From assembly GCA_947573605.1 (NCBI GenBank), contig CANPGM010000013.1, positions 1 through 64,000 on the forward strand: 64,000 nucleotides of DNA. Direction: 5' to 3'. Of this stretch, positions 9,997-19,418 are shown piece after piece (within the stretch, counting starts at the first letter, position 1; each line of letters opens with the position of its first letter). Under the pieces are notes generated by a model. It was not told the origin of the DNA. It saw only the letters and a program-made list of their open reading frames with translations, and did not search any database. The translations under genes and the position numbers were made by a program. This DNA is from an uncultured Roseburia sp. (lineage in GTDB: Bacteria > Bacillota > Clostridia > Lachnospirales > Lachnospiraceae).

Positions 9997-10021
9997 AAGA
10001 ACGCCTGTTTTTGGCGTTCTT
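9997..10021 (-). terminator. hairpin after the esterase gene
   Basis: A perfect 9-bp stem (aagaacgcc 9997-10005, ggcgttctt 10013-10021) with a 7-base loop starts directly after the esterase stop codon. On the minus strand the U-rich part lies within the stem rather than after it, so it could be a weak terminator or an mRNA 3' stabiliser. Confidence 0.55.
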
Positions 10022-10960
10022 TTAAATGAATGGTTCCATTCTCGTTAAAACATCAATAAATTTTCCGATTTCCACCCATGCTCTTTTTGACTCCGGCAGC
10101 ATCAATGCCGCCATCTGAAAAATATGAAACATCCCGTCGTAAACGCTGATACGAACCTTTCCGCCCTGTTCCCGCACTTTTGCAGCTACGCTCGTAGAAT
10201 CACTTAGCAGCATTTCATAGGAACCGACCTGAATCAGCATTGGCGGAAATCCCCGAAAGTCTCCAAACAGCGGCGAAATATAGGCGTCCATCGGATCGTG
10301 ATCCCCAACGTAATCTTTGTTATAAATCAAACTGTCCCTTGTCTTCCCAAACAGCGGATCTCTTTCATAATTCGAATCGTATGATTCGCCGCTCGCAGTC
10401 AAATCGGTCCAGGGCGACATTGCAACAATTCCGCAGGGCATCTGCATTCCGTGGTCTTTGATATAATGACAGAGCGCCATAGCAAGTCCGCCTCCCGCGG
10501 AATCGCCCGCCAGGATGATCTGATCCGAAAACCAGCCCTGTTCTAACAGCCACCGGTACGCCGCAACCGCATCTTCCAGAGCCGCCGGATAGGGATGCTC
10601 CGGCGCCACGCGGTAATCAATCGTAAGCACGCTCATCCCCTTGCTTACTTCGTTGTAAAGTCCCGCAAACATACGATAAGCATTCCGCATTGCGCCGATA
10701 TAACCGCCGCCGTGAAGCTGTAAAATGATTTTATCCGTATTCGGATTTTCTTTCAGTGAAAGAAGTTCCATTTTAAACTGTTCCAGCTCAATAATCGTAT
10801 GTTCAAAACAGTCGGGACATTTCCAGGGCGGTTCTACCAGATTTTTTCTGATTTCCCCGTTTTTTAGCTTTCTTCCGATTAAATTGTCGTTTGCCAGATG
10901 GGCAATCATATCCCGAATCACGCGCCCCCTGACGCTTGCCTCGCTCTCCATTTCCGTCAT
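10022..10960 (-). CDS. alpha/beta hydrolase, HSL-type esterase
   Basis: 312 aa. The hormone-sensitive-lipase family signature is clear: the oxyanion-hole motif LHGGGYIG, the nucleophile elbow GDSAGG, and a likely Asp/His pair in the last 80 residues (DGMFHIFQ). Such enzymes hydrolyse carboxylic esters of short to medium acyl chains in the cytoplasm; no signal peptide is present. The start is either the ATG at 10960, with GGAGG only two bases upstream, or the one at 10951, eleven bases away. It is the last of seven tightly packed genes (gap of 21 bases to the zinc-ribbon membrane protein). The acyltransferase homologs in the same operon suggest an acyl-ester substrate, which is inference. Confidence 0.9.
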   Translation of the reverse strand: MTEMESEASVRGRVIRDMIAHLANDNLIGRKLKNGEIRKNLVEPPWKCPDCFEHTIIELEQFKMELLSLKENPNTDKIILQLHGGGYIGAMRNAYRMFAGLYNEVSKGMSVLTIDYRVAPEHPYPAALEDAVAAYRWLLEQGWFSDQIILAGDSAGGGLAMALCHYIKDHGMQMPCGIVAMSPWTDLTASGESYDSNYERDPLFGKTRDSLIYNKDYVGDHDPMDAYISPLFGDFRGFPPMLIQVGSYEMLLSDSTSVAAKVREQGGKVRISVYDGMFHIFQMAALMLPESKRAWVEIGKFIDVLTRMEPFI

Positions 10961-10981
10961 GCCCTCCTCTTCGTTTGTCTT

Positions 10982-11647
10982 TTATCGAATATGAAATCTT
11001 CTCATTAGTTCTGTCCGCGCTCTACGGTCGCCGATAATCAGCGTACCAAGAAAAAGAAATACGGAGTAACCCGCCGCAAGCCCGGTCAAAAGCGGCGCCG
11101 TAATAATACCTGCGAAATAAAAAATCACCGGAAGCACGCTGCAGAGTATCATAAAAATCTGCCACATTAAATAGCTCTGCCAGTTTCTCATATTCACAAT
11201 CATCAGAACTAAAATTCCAGTGTCTACAATTATAATTCCGGCTGGAAGCACATAATTGACCGACCAGCCGTGGTAGCCTACCGTAAAATCTACTGCGACC
11301 AAAATCAAAACCGCTATAATCGTAAGGATAATTGTTTTGGCCTTATAACCGGTTTTTCCGAGAATGGCAAACCGAATCACCATATAACCGTAAAACAGGA
11401 TCAATCCCGTAATCAGGCTCCACCAGGTTTCGGACAACGTATAATAGTTAATACCCACTAACAGGGCTTCCAATAAAATTGCGGCAAACAGATAGATTCT
11501 GGATAAAAGCATCATCCGGCGTACCATAATCCGTACGTTCGGATACATATTTTCTACCTCTACCGTCGGCTCCAAAACAGAACTGCAAAGCGGGCAGCGC
11601 TCCGTTTCATCCAAAACCTCTACATTGCACTGTATACATCTGCTCAT
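10982..11647 (-). CDS. zinc-ribbon integral membrane protein (DUF6320-like)
   Basis: 221 aa; the start at 11647 has GGGAGG six bases upstream. A short zinc ribbon (MSRCIQC, CPLC) is followed by a linker and about six hydrophobic helices, ending in a basic tail. I believe this matches DUF6320, a family that often accompanies alcohol-acetyltransferase-like genes, but I cannot verify that here. The function is unknown. It lies between a GNAT acetyltransferase (25-base gap) and an esterase (21-base gap), so it is almost certainly co-expressed with them. Confidence 0.85.
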   Translation of the reverse strand: MSRCIQCNVEVLDETERCPLCSSVLEPTVEVENMYPNVRIMVRRMMLLSRIYLFAAILLEALLVGINYYTLSETWWSLITGLILFYGYMVIRFAILGKTGYKAKTIILTIIAVLILVAVDFTVGYHGWSVNYVLPAGIIIVDTGILVLMIVNMRNWQSYLMWQIFMILCSVLPVIFYFAGIITAPLLTGLAAGYSVFLFLGTLIIGDRRARTELMRRFHIR

Positions 11648-11672
11648 TTCAAACCTCCCGAATTTCTGCCGA

Positions 11673-12536
11673 TTAAAGTATATAACAGCAATTCTCAAAT
11701 TCCACAGTAAAGCCGACGTCAAAGTACAGTTTTTTGGCGCTTTCATTGCCGCAGTCTACAATCAAGTCCAGTTTTTCTACTCCTGGCGTTTCAAACGCGT
11801 GTGTAATCATATGGCTTAACATCCGCCTTCCAAGCCCTTTTCTTCTGCAGTCGTCCCGTACGGCAATCACTTCGATATTCCACCGCGCTCCGCTCTTTTT
11901 TGACAAAACGCCATAGGCCGACAATACGCCGTCCGTCCTGATTACAAAAACACGGCGGTTGCTGTCTTTATTTTGTATAATATCGTTTCCCGAAACATAG
12001 ATATCAGGAAATATCGTATCATGTAAAACTGCAAATTCCTCAGAATCCGACGGCTGCAGATCGGAAATCTCACCGTCACACTCTGCCAGATTTTTTTCCG
12101 CTCCCCGGATAAGAATCAATCCGTATTCGTTTTCTTCCTTTTTCGCCGACCACGAGTTCAAAAACGCCGCTAAATTTTGATTCTGAATTGGAAAATAAAA
12201 TACAAATTTTACTTTTTCTCCCATTCTTTCCCGCAGCGCGGCAAGCAATTCTTCCGCGATCTTCCGATAATCCGCCTCCGCTTCCCGCGCAATCAGAAGA
12301 TTTACATCCGCACGGTTCTTAGCTTCGTCAGGAAAACAGTTCGCGGCGCCAAAAATCGCGCCTCCTTCCCGGTATACCGCCAGGCATCCGTTCTTCGCGC
12401 TTTCAGAAAAATCTTCATAAATATTCTTCCGCAAATTCGAACAAAATGTCGAACCGTAAGCCGGTTCTGAATTGACCGCGAATGCAAAATCAGCGGCAGC
12501 CTCCAAATCCGTTTCCGTAAATTGTTTTTCAATCAT
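11673..12536 (-). CDS. GNAT family N-acetyltransferase
   Basis: 287 aa. The C-terminal half (about 170-285) is a GNAT fold: the acetyl-CoA pyrophosphate-binding loop RRKGLGRRM follows a beta strand (IEVIAVRDD), and a typical last strand (YFDVGF) closes the domain. The N-terminal half resembles a degenerate second GNAT domain, with no CoA loop that I can see. Its start codon lies inside the last codons of the upstream gene (8-base overlap), so the two are translationally coupled. The acceptor is unknown. Confidence 0.9.
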   Translation of the reverse strand: MIEKQFTETDLEAAADFAFAVNSEPAYGSTFCSNLRKNIYEDFSESAKNGCLAVYREGGAIFGAANCFPDEAKNRADVNLLIAREAEADYRKIAEELLAALRERMGEKVKFVFYFPIQNQNLAAFLNSWSAKKEENEYGLILIRGAEKNLAECDGEISDLQPSDSEEFAVLHDTIFPDIYVSGNDIIQNKDSNRRVFVIRTDGVLSAYGVLSKKSGARWNIEVIAVRDDCRRKGLGRRMLSHMITHAFETPGVEKLDLIVDCGNESAKKLYFDVGFTVEFENCCYIL

Positions 12537-13872
12537 AATTTACACCATTGCTTTCTATTTCCACTTCTACGCCGTCCGACGCAATTTTCCGGAAAAAACC
12601 GCGCTGTACCGACGTATCTTTTAAATCGTAACTAAAAGAAAATACAAGTGTATTTCCATAGGAACAGATTGTTCCCTTCAGATGCTGGCCCCTTGACATG
12701 GCAAGAAATGCATGAAACAGTTCCACATACGGCTTATAGTGCTCTTCCACCTCAACATTCCCGATGTTTGTAATAGTCGTTGTGTTTGCAAGAGCCGACT
12801 GTGTATAGATAAAACGCATCGCCATATTTTTTAAGAAAAGCGGTACCGCTCTTGCGATAAACAGCTTCTCATTGGAAACATTATAAGAAAAGAGCTCTTC
12901 CAAATGCTCCCGGTTTATCTGATTTCTCAGACTTTCTCTTACAATCTTAAGTACTTCTTCGAACGTATAGACTTCTTTTGTGGGATGAAATTCCGCCGAA
13001 ACCATTACAAAGAAATTTTTTGTCGTAATGGAATTAAAGTAAGGTCTCAGATTAACGGGAACCGCAACGCGGATCGGCCGCTCAGACGGCATTCCGTGCA
13101 TACATTCGACATAGACGCTCCAGATATAGACGGCAACCAGATATTCGTTAATACTGACGCCGTAACCGCGGCAGACCTTTTTCAGTTCCGGAACCTGCAT
13201 ATACCCGTGCATGACCCCGAATTCTCCCTTCTGAAGCTTCTCCCCTCCCAGCAGATACGCCTTTTTCGTTTTGTATCCTCTTCCGGCGCTTTTCCGGTAA
13301 TTCTTTAAAAAACTATCCTCCCGGTTCATGGAAGTGCCGCTGTCTAACGCATCCCCGACAGAGGCCACCAGCTCCGGATGAAGCAGACGAAGATACTGGT
13401 AGGTCAGTTCTTTTAAAAAGTTCAGTCCGCCCATTCCGTCCGTCAACACATGAAAAACCTCCAGATTAATCCGGTATTTATAGTATGTCACGCGGAACAG
13501 GTAGCTGCGGTTTTTATTCTGCCTGATAAAGCGGCAGGGAAACTTGGTCTCCTGCTTTATTTTGGGAGCCGGTTTCCCGTTTTCCTCAAAATAGTACCAG
13601 AAAACGCCCTGACGCAGGCGCAGATTAAAGCCGTCGAATTTCGGCAGCACCGTATTTAACGCCTGCTGCAGAAGCGCCGGCTGAATCAGCTCCGTAAGCG
13701 TAACACTGATACGGTAAACGTTGCTCATACTCTCCCCGGCAATGACCGGAAACAGATGCGCCGTATTGTCCAGCTTGTCCCAGCGTATCTCCTTATCCGC
13801 TACTCTTTCTTTTTTTCTCTTTTTCTCAACTGCTTCCGTTTTCACGGATGTTTCAATTCCTTTTTTTTTCAT
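12529..13872 (-). CDS. alcohol acetyltransferase-like / condensation-fold acyltransferase
   Basis: 447 aa. It carries an HxxxDG-type active-site motif (HVLTDGMGG) characteristic of the CoA-dependent acyltransferase superfamily that includes alcohol acetyltransferases and nonribosomal-peptide condensation domains. The rest has the length and strand/helix pattern of that fold, with a Lys-rich N-terminus of ~30 residues. It would transfer an acyl group from CoA or a carrier to a hydroxyl or amine; the acceptor is not evident. It starts 12 bases after an ABC exporter gene and overlaps the GNAT gene. Its setting between an exporter pair and an esterase suggests a role in making or tailoring a small lipid-like molecule, an inference only. 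Confidence 0.85.
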   Translation of the reverse strand: MKKKGIETSVKTEAVEKKRKKERVADKEIRWDKLDNTAHLFPVIAGESMSNVYRISVTLTELIQPALLQQALNTVLPKFDGFNLRLRQGVFWYYFEENGKPAPKIKQETKFPCRFIRQNKNRSYLFRVTYYKYRINLEVFHVLTDGMGGLNFLKELTYQYLRLLHPELVASVGDALDSGTSMNREDSFLKNYRKSAGRGYKTKKAYLLGGEKLQKGEFGVMHGYMQVPELKKVCRGYGVSINEYLVAVYIWSVYVECMHGMPSERPIRVAVPVNLRPYFNSITTKNFFVMVSAEFHPTKEVYTFEEVLKIVRESLRNQINREHLEELFSYNVSNEKLFIARAVPLFLKNMAMRFIYTQSALANTTTITNIGNVEVEEHYKPYVELFHAFLAMSRGQHLKGTICSYGNTLVFSFSYDLKDTSVQRGFFRKIASDGVEVEIESNGVNYD

Positions 13873-13884
13873 ATCGATCCCGTC

Positions 13885-15666
13885 CTAAGCCGGATGATTC
13901 GCAAACTGACTCTGATAGAGCTTTGCGTAAAAACCGTTTTTCGCCAGAAGGTCCTCATGCTTCCCTTGCTCGATAATGCTTCCGTCCTTCATCACGAGAA
14001 TCACATCCGCTTCCTGAATCGTAGAAAGCCGATGCGCCACAATAAAGCTGGTCCTGCCCTGCATCATACGTCCGAAAGCCTCCTGTATCTTCAACTCCGT
14101 TCTGGTATCGATAGAAGAAGTCGCCTCGTCAAGAATCAGCATCGGCGGCAGCAAAAGCATGACTCTTGCAATACACAAAAGCTGTTTCTGCCCCTGTGAA
14201 AGATTGCCTCCATCCTCCGTAATCACCGTATCGTAACCGTCCGGCAGCCGCCTGATAAAACTGTGCGCGTGGGAAGCTTTTGCCGCTGCGACGACTTCCT
14301 CTTCTGTCGCTTCCGGCTTTCCCATTGCAATATTTTCCCGGATGGTTCCGCTGCGAAGCCATGTTTCCTGCAGTACCATACCATAATTATTTCGTAAGCT
14401 TTTTCTGGTCATTTTCCGGACAGACGTTCCGCTCACCAGAATTTCCCCGCTGTTTACATCATAAAACCGCATTAAAAGATTGATTAAAGTCGTCTTGCCG
14501 CAGCCGGTCGGGCCGACAATGGCAACACGCGCTCCCGGCTGAACTGCCAGGTTAAAATCTTCAATCAGCTTTTGCTCCGGAACATAGGAGAAATACACAT
14601 GTGAAAGTGAAACGCGTCCGTCCGCCTCTTTTAATTCGCATGCGTCGAAAGCATCCGGTTCCTCCGCCTTTTCCTCCATCAGCTCAAATACCCTTGCCGC
14701 GCAGGCAAGCGCGTTCTGAAGCTCCGTTACGACGCCTGAAATCTCGTTAAACGGCTTTGTGTACTGATTCGCATAACTTAAAAGCGCGGAAAGGCTTCCG
14801 ACCGTAAAACCGAACTGTCCGGATTCTGCGCTTGAGATTACAAGAAAAGCTCCTACAATTCCAACTGCCGCATAAACAAGGCTGTTGACAAAACGCGTGG
14901 CGGGATTGGTGAGACTGGAAAAGAAAATCGCACGAAGCGAGCATTTTTTCAGCCTCTCGTTGATTTCGTCAAACCGATCCAGCATGTCGTCTTCTTTGGA
15001 AAATGCCTGCACGACCTTCTGATTCCCCACGATTTCTTCAATAAAGGCCGTCTGCTCTCCTCTTGTCTCCGACTGCAGTTTAAACATGGAAAATGTTTTT
15101 TTCGCAATGAAACTCGCCACAAACAGAGAAACCGGCGTAATAATCACAACCGCCGCCGTAATTTTTACGCTGATAGCCAGCATAAATCCTAGCGTGCCCA
15201 AAATCGTTAAAACTCCGGTGAAAAACTGGGTAAATCCCATTAGCAGACCGTCCGCAAACTGATCCACATCCGCAATGACCCGGCTTACTATTTCCCCGTA
15301 GGAATGCGCGTCGATATATTTTAACGGAAGACGTTCGATTTTATCAAACGCTTCCTTTCTGATATCGCGGATAATATTATAAGTAATTTTATTATTGCAG
15401 GCATTCATGATCCACTGTGCCGCCGCCGTAAGCAGGATAATGACTCCCATTTTTTTTAAGATTGTTAAAATCCCGTCAAAGTCAACCAGTCCTTTTTCTA
15501 TAATCAGGTCCAGCGCATCTCCGATTAGAAGCGGCAGATAAAGCGTCATTGCAACGGTAAAGGCCGCCAGAAGAATGGAACACCCCAGATATCCCCAGTA
15601 TCTTTTGATATAGCGCAGTACCTTTGCAATTGTTTTTCTCTGCTGCCCGTTTCCTTTTCGTTTCAT
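13885..15666 (-). CDS. ABC exporter half, permease-ATPase fusion (catalytic subunit)
   Basis: 593 aa. Six transmembrane helices (about 25-310) are followed by a nucleotide-binding domain with Walker A GPTGCGKTT, signature LSQGQ, Walker B LILDEATSSID with the catalytic Glu, and the switch His in VAHRLST. The start overlaps the preceding ABC gene by ATGA, and the two should form a heterodimer of the BmrCD/TM287-288 kind. This partner carries the intact catalytic residues. The cargo is unknown. Confidence 0.95.
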   Translation of the reverse strand: MKRKGNGQQRKTIAKVLRYIKRYWGYLGCSILLAAFTVAMTLYLPLLIGDALDLIIEKGLVDFDGILTILKKMGVIILLTAAAQWIMNACNNKITYNIIRDIRKEAFDKIERLPLKYIDAHSYGEIVSRVIADVDQFADGLLMGFTQFFTGVLTILGTLGFMLAISVKITAAVVIITPVSLFVASFIAKKTFSMFKLQSETRGEQTAFIEEIVGNQKVVQAFSKEDDMLDRFDEINERLKKCSLRAIFFSSLTNPATRFVNSLVYAAVGIVGAFLVISSAESGQFGFTVGSLSALLSYANQYTKPFNEISGVVTELQNALACAARVFELMEEKAEEPDAFDACELKEADGRVSLSHVYFSYVPEQKLIEDFNLAVQPGARVAIVGPTGCGKTTLINLLMRFYDVNSGEILVSGTSVRKMTRKSLRNNYGMVLQETWLRSGTIRENIAMGKPEATEEEVVAAAKASHAHSFIRRLPDGYDTVITEDGGNLSQGQKQLLCIARVMLLLPPMLILDEATSSIDTRTELKIQEAFGRMMQGRTSFIVAHRLSTIQEADVILVMKDGSIIEQGKHEDLLAKNGFYAKLYQSQFANHPA

Positions 15667-17405
15667 CCGACCGCCTCCGTTTTCCTGCTCCCTTTAAGCT
15701 GAGAGTCATAAATCTCACGATAAATTGCACATTCGGAAAGCAGCGTTTCATGCGTTCCGATTCCCGCAATGCCGCCGTCTTCCAGGACAATTATTTTATC
15801 CGCATGCATGATGGATGACGCCCGCTGCGATACGATAAATACCGTCATATCCTTCTCCATACCGCGAATTGCCTCACGCAGTCTTGCATCCGTCGCAAAA
15901 TCAAGCGCGGAAGCGCTGTCGTCTAAAATCAGGATTTCCGGCTTTCTGACTACGGCGCGGGCAATCGTAAGCCGCTGCCTCTGTCCGCCGGACAGATTTT
16001 TTCCGCCCTGTTCGATCTTAAAATCAAGCCCGCCCTGTTTTTCCTCAACAAAATCTTTTGCCTGAGCAACCGCAAGCGCGTCCAGAATTTCCTCATCCGT
16101 CGCGTTTTCGTTTCCCCAGAGCATATTATCGCGTATCGTTCCCTTAAACAGAACAGACTTTTGCAGAACAAATCCTACTTTTTTCCGAAGTTCTTCCAGC
16201 GAACAGTCCTTTACGTCTCTTCCGTCCACCCGGACATTTCCGTCTGTCACATCGTAAAAACGCGGAATCAAATGGACGACGGAGGATTTTCCGGAACCGG
16301 TTCCTCCGATAATGCCGACCGTCTCTCCACGCTTTACCGAAAAATGGATATCTGTCAGGGCTTCTTCCCTCGCGCCTGCATAGCTAAGCCCCACATGGTC
16401 AAATTCAACTATAAAAGAACCTGCATTTCCCTGCCTGGAAACAGGTTCTCTCTCCGTAATGGACGGTTCCGTCTCCAAAATTGCCTGAATACGATTTCCG
16501 CAGGCAATTGACTTTGTAATATTGATGATTAAATTGGCAAGCTTAATCAGCTCTACCAGAATCTGCGACATATAATTGACAAGCGCAACGACTTCGCCCT
16601 GCGTGATCACACCCTCGTCTACGCGGACGGCTCCGGTCCAGACAAGCGCAAGCGTCGCCCCGTTTACAATAATAAAGGTCAGCGGATTCATTAAAGCGGA
16701 AATCTTTCCGACAAACAGCTGCATTTTCGTCAAAGAAGCGTTTTTCTCCCGAAATCTTGCAATTTCTTCCTCTTCTTTTGTAAAAGCGCGAATCACCCTG
16801 CTTCCGGTCAGATTTTCTCTGGTCAGCCCAAGCACCTTATCAAGCGCCGCCTGTACCTTTTTATACAATGGGATACTTGCAAGCATAATCCCAAAAACTA
16901 CAATCGAAAGCAACGGAATTGCAACAACGAATATCAGCGCCGCTTTTACGTCAATCGTAAATGCCATAATCATTGCGCCGAATACGATAAACGGAGAACG
17001 CAAAAACAGCCGCAGAACCAGATTGACCCCGTTCTGCACCTGATTCACATCGCTTGTCATTCGGGTAATTAACGTCGATGTTCCGACTTTATCCATTTCG
17101 GAAAACGAAAGTTTTTCTATATGGGCAAACAACGCGTGCCTTAGTTTTGTGGAAAACCCGACAGCCGCTTTTGCGGCAAAATACTGCGCAGTTACGGAAC
17201 ATACAAGTCCGATTACTGCCAAAAGAACCAGTACAAGACACATTTTCATAATGTAGGAACGGTCTGCCGATGCAACGCCTACATCTATAATTGCCGCCAT
17301 AACTAACGGCACAATTAATTCAAAGGACGCCTCAAGCAGTTTAAACAGCGGTCCTAAAATACTTTCTTTTTTATAATCTTTTAAATATACCAGTAGTTTT
17401 TTCAT
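15663..17405 (-). CDS. ABC exporter half, permease-ATPase fusion (degenerate ATPase site)
   Basis: 580 aa from the ATG at 17405; a GTG at 17417 is an alternative start. Six membrane helices precede a nucleotide-binding domain with Walker A GGTGSGKSS and a canonical LSGGQ signature. Walker B reads LILDDSASALD, with Asp replacing the catalytic Glu, and the switch His is Gln (IVSQRAS). This is the degenerate subunit of an asymmetric heterodimeric exporter. Its LSGGQ would complete the functional site of the partner gene, with which it overlaps by four bases. It starts only 16-28 bases after the DUF368 gene. Confidence 0.95.
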   Translation of the reverse strand: MKKLLVYLKDYKKESILGPLFKLLEASFELIVPLVMAAIIDVGVASADRSYIMKMCLVLVLLAVIGLVCSVTAQYFAAKAAVGFSTKLRHALFAHIEKLSFSEMDKVGTSTLITRMTSDVNQVQNGVNLVLRLFLRSPFIVFGAMIMAFTIDVKAALIFVVAIPLLSIVVFGIMLASIPLYKKVQAALDKVLGLTRENLTGSRVIRAFTKEEEEIARFREKNASLTKMQLFVGKISALMNPLTFIIVNGATLALVWTGAVRVDEGVITQGEVVALVNYMSQILVELIKLANLIINITKSIACGNRIQAILETEPSITEREPVSRQGNAGSFIVEFDHVGLSYAGAREEALTDIHFSVKRGETVGIIGGTGSGKSSVVHLIPRFYDVTDGNVRVDGRDVKDCSLEELRKKVGFVLQKSVLFKGTIRDNMLWGNENATDEEILDALAVAQAKDFVEEKQGGLDFKIEQGGKNLSGGQRQRLTIARAVVRKPEILILDDSASALDFATDARLREAIRGMEKDMTVFIVSQRASSIMHADKIIVLEDGGIAGIGTHETLLSECAIYREIYDSQLKGSRKTEAVG

Positions 17406-17433
17406 GTCCTTATACACTTTTCCTTAGCGTTTC

Positions 17434-18309
17434 TTAGTTTTTTTCGATTCCTTTGAGCTTCTGAAGTCCCAGAATTACGGCTCCCCCAATCAGGAAGAAA
17501 ATAATGTTAAATTCACGAAATCCCATCGGAGGCTTCGGAACTTCCAATGTAGTCGGTCCCATAACGACTGCATAAACAGAACCCAGCATTAACCCGACAA
17601 TCAGATAAATGGTCTGCGCGCGGAATCGTTCGAGCGCCTTTCGGATGATTTTTACGACGCTGAAAGCTCCGACAAGTACACCGCAGCCGAACAGAAATAC
17701 CGGAAGAAAGTGCTCGAAATTCAAATGCAGAATTTCTTTAATGGCCGTTACAAGCGGCAGATAAAGCCCCATAATCAAAAGCAGCGTGGAACCGGAAATT
17801 CCCGGAAGCACCATTGCGGAAATCGTAATCATTCCTGCAATAAATACATATACCCCAAAACCAAACGACATATTCGAAAGATCCATGCCGCTGCCGCCGG
17901 AAACAGGATTAAAATACGTAATCGCGCTTACAATCACTATGCCGATCAGCACAAAAAAAGCCATCTTTTTTTGCTGCGAGAGGCAGTTTTTCTCCTCTTT
18001 TATCACAATCGGTATAGCAAACAGAATAAAGCCGATAAACAGAGAACTGATAAAATAAATATGAGCCTCAAATACGCTCGAAAGAACCAGCATCGCAATG
18101 ATAAAACCGCAAACCCAGCCGACGCCGAGCTTCAGCAAAAAAAGCACGGCCTTTTTTCTCTTTTCGTTCGGTCCGGTAATCAAATCGTCAATAGACGTAA
18201 TAAACTGGTCGTAAAATCCCAGCAGGAATGCGATCGTCCCTCCCGATACGCCCGGCACGCTGTCCGCTAACGCCATGCAAAAACCTCTGATAAACTGCAT
18301 GATAATCAT
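17434..18309 (-). CDS. DUF368 membrane protein, probable polyprenyl-phosphate transporter
   Basis: 291 aa from the ATG at 18309, which has GGAGG seven bases upstream. DUF368 proteins include PopT, reported to recycle undecaprenyl phosphate across the membrane. The family's duplicated motif is present twice (VPGVSGGT near the N-terminus and LPGISGST near the middle), and about eight hydrophobic helices are visible. It heads the tightly packed series of genes down to the esterase at 10022. A terminator (18344-18371) lies just upstream with no obvious promoter in the 35-base space, so initiation of this operon is unclear. Confidence 0.92.
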   Translation of the reverse strand: MIIMQFIRGFCMALADSVPGVSGGTIAFLLGFYDQFITSIDDLITGPNEKRKKAVLFLLKLGVGWVCGFIIAMLVLSSVFEAHIYFISSLFIGFILFAIPIVIKEEKNCLSQQKKMAFFVLIGIVIVSAITYFNPVSGGSGMDLSNMSFGFGVYVFIAGMITISAMVLPGISGSTLLLIMGLYLPLVTAIKEILHLNFEHFLPVFLFGCGVLVGAFSVVKIIRKALERFRAQTIYLIVGLMLGSVYAVVMGPTTLEVPKPPMGFREFNIIFFLIGGAVILGLQKLKGIEKN

Positions 18310-18343
18310 ATTCCATCCTCCATACTTTTTACACATCTAAAAC

Positions 18344-18371
18344 AAGGGGAAAAGATGCATCTTTTCCCCTT
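18344..18371 (-). terminator. terminator after the SGNH hydrolase gene
   Basis: A perfect 28-base palindrome (aaggggaaaagatg and its complement), followed on the minus strand by GTTTT. It separates the SGNH/MBOAT pair from the DUF368 operon. Because it is palindromic it could also act in the other direction. Confidence 0.85.
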
Positions 18372-18438
18372 TTCCAAAGTACATTATACTGAAACAGCCC
18401 TCATTTGTCTATCCTAACCGGAAATTTTATCCAACCGC

Positions 18439-19380
18439 TCATGACTCGTTTTTCATAATTCCATGCGATAAAAGAAAATCTACCCATGCCCCGTATTTTG
18501 AGCCAAACAGATGAATATTGTCAAACGTCAGCTCTGCGTTCAGATTCCCTTCTTCGTCGCATACGGCTTCGTTCATATCAATATAAAAAATATCGACTCC
18601 GTCCGCCAATGCGGCAATCCTTTCATTCCGCTCTGAAATTCCCGCATTGTTGAAAATCGCATCACTGTCCGATTTTTCCTTTGCCACTTTCATGATTCCC
18701 TGTACAAAAATCACAGCGTTCGGCTGTAATTCCCGAAATCTCGCTACGGAAGCGGCATAAGCTTCCATAAAGCCGTCAACGGTTCCGCGTCCCATTTCGT
18801 TAATCCCGATCTGAAAATAGATCTTACCGTATTCTCTGGCGGTAAGCGCCTGTTCAAGCGTTACTTTTTGTCCGTCGATTTCACAGAAAGCCTCGTTCCA
18901 CAAATCATAGACATTCATCCCGACCGTTGCGTAAAAGGTCGTATCGTCCAGTCCTCCGTATTCAAACAGCCCGACCGTTCTCGAATCTCCGATAAAAATC
19001 GCGTCAGAGAAGTAATCCCTGTCCACCGTCACAAACTCCAACGGCTCGTTTTCGGGTACCGCCTCCTGTTGTATATCTTGCGCTTCTCGTATTGGTACGG
19101 TTATGTACCGTTCTTTCCATCGTTCCAGCATCAGTTCCTTTTCCGAAACTTTCGCAGCTTCGTCCCATTTCTCCCAGCTGGAAACGGTATTTTGGCTCCA
19201 CGGATAAACTCCGTCGTGAACTCCTTCAAATACCGAGACAAAATAGGGGGTGGTCTTTACATTTATCTTATATCTTGCATATACGGTATCTTTTCCCCAG
19301 AAACCGACAAGCGATAAAAAAAACCAGCCCAAAAGAAGCAGAATTGTAATTTTACATTTTAATATTTTTTTTATTGCCAT
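18439..19380 (-). CDS. SGNH/GDSL hydrolase family protein, membrane-anchored
   Basis: 313 aa. One N-terminal transmembrane helix (about 8-28) tethers an extracytoplasmic SGNH domain with block I IFIGDSRTVGLFEYGG and the later Gly/Asn blocks (FQIGINEMGRG). The last block, with the catalytic Asp/His, reads FDNIHLFGSKY. It begins 38 bases after an MBOAT acyltransferase gene. MBOAT plus SGNH pairs typically O-acetylate surface polysaccharides or peptidoglycan: the MBOAT moves the acetyl group across the membrane and the SGNH protein places it. The substrate is not identifiable here. It could alternatively be a de-acylating esterase. Confidence 0.9.
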   Translation of the reverse strand: MAIKKILKCKITILLLLGWFFLSLVGFWGKDTVYARYKINVKTTPYFVSVFEGVHDGVYPWSQNTVSSWEKWDEAAKVSEKELMLERWKERYITVPIREAQDIQQEAVPENEPLEFVTVDRDYFSDAIFIGDSRTVGLFEYGGLDDTTFYATVGMNVYDLWNEAFCEIDGQKVTLEQALTAREYGKIYFQIGINEMGRGTVDGFMEAYAASVARFRELQPNAVIFVQGIMKVAKEKSDSDAIFNNAGISERNERIAALADGVDIFYIDMNEAVCDEEGNLNAELTFDNIHLFGSKYGAWVDFLLSHGIMKNES

Positions 19381-19418
19381 TTTTTATCATTTCTCCGTAC
19401 AGAGCGAATCCTTCGCCG

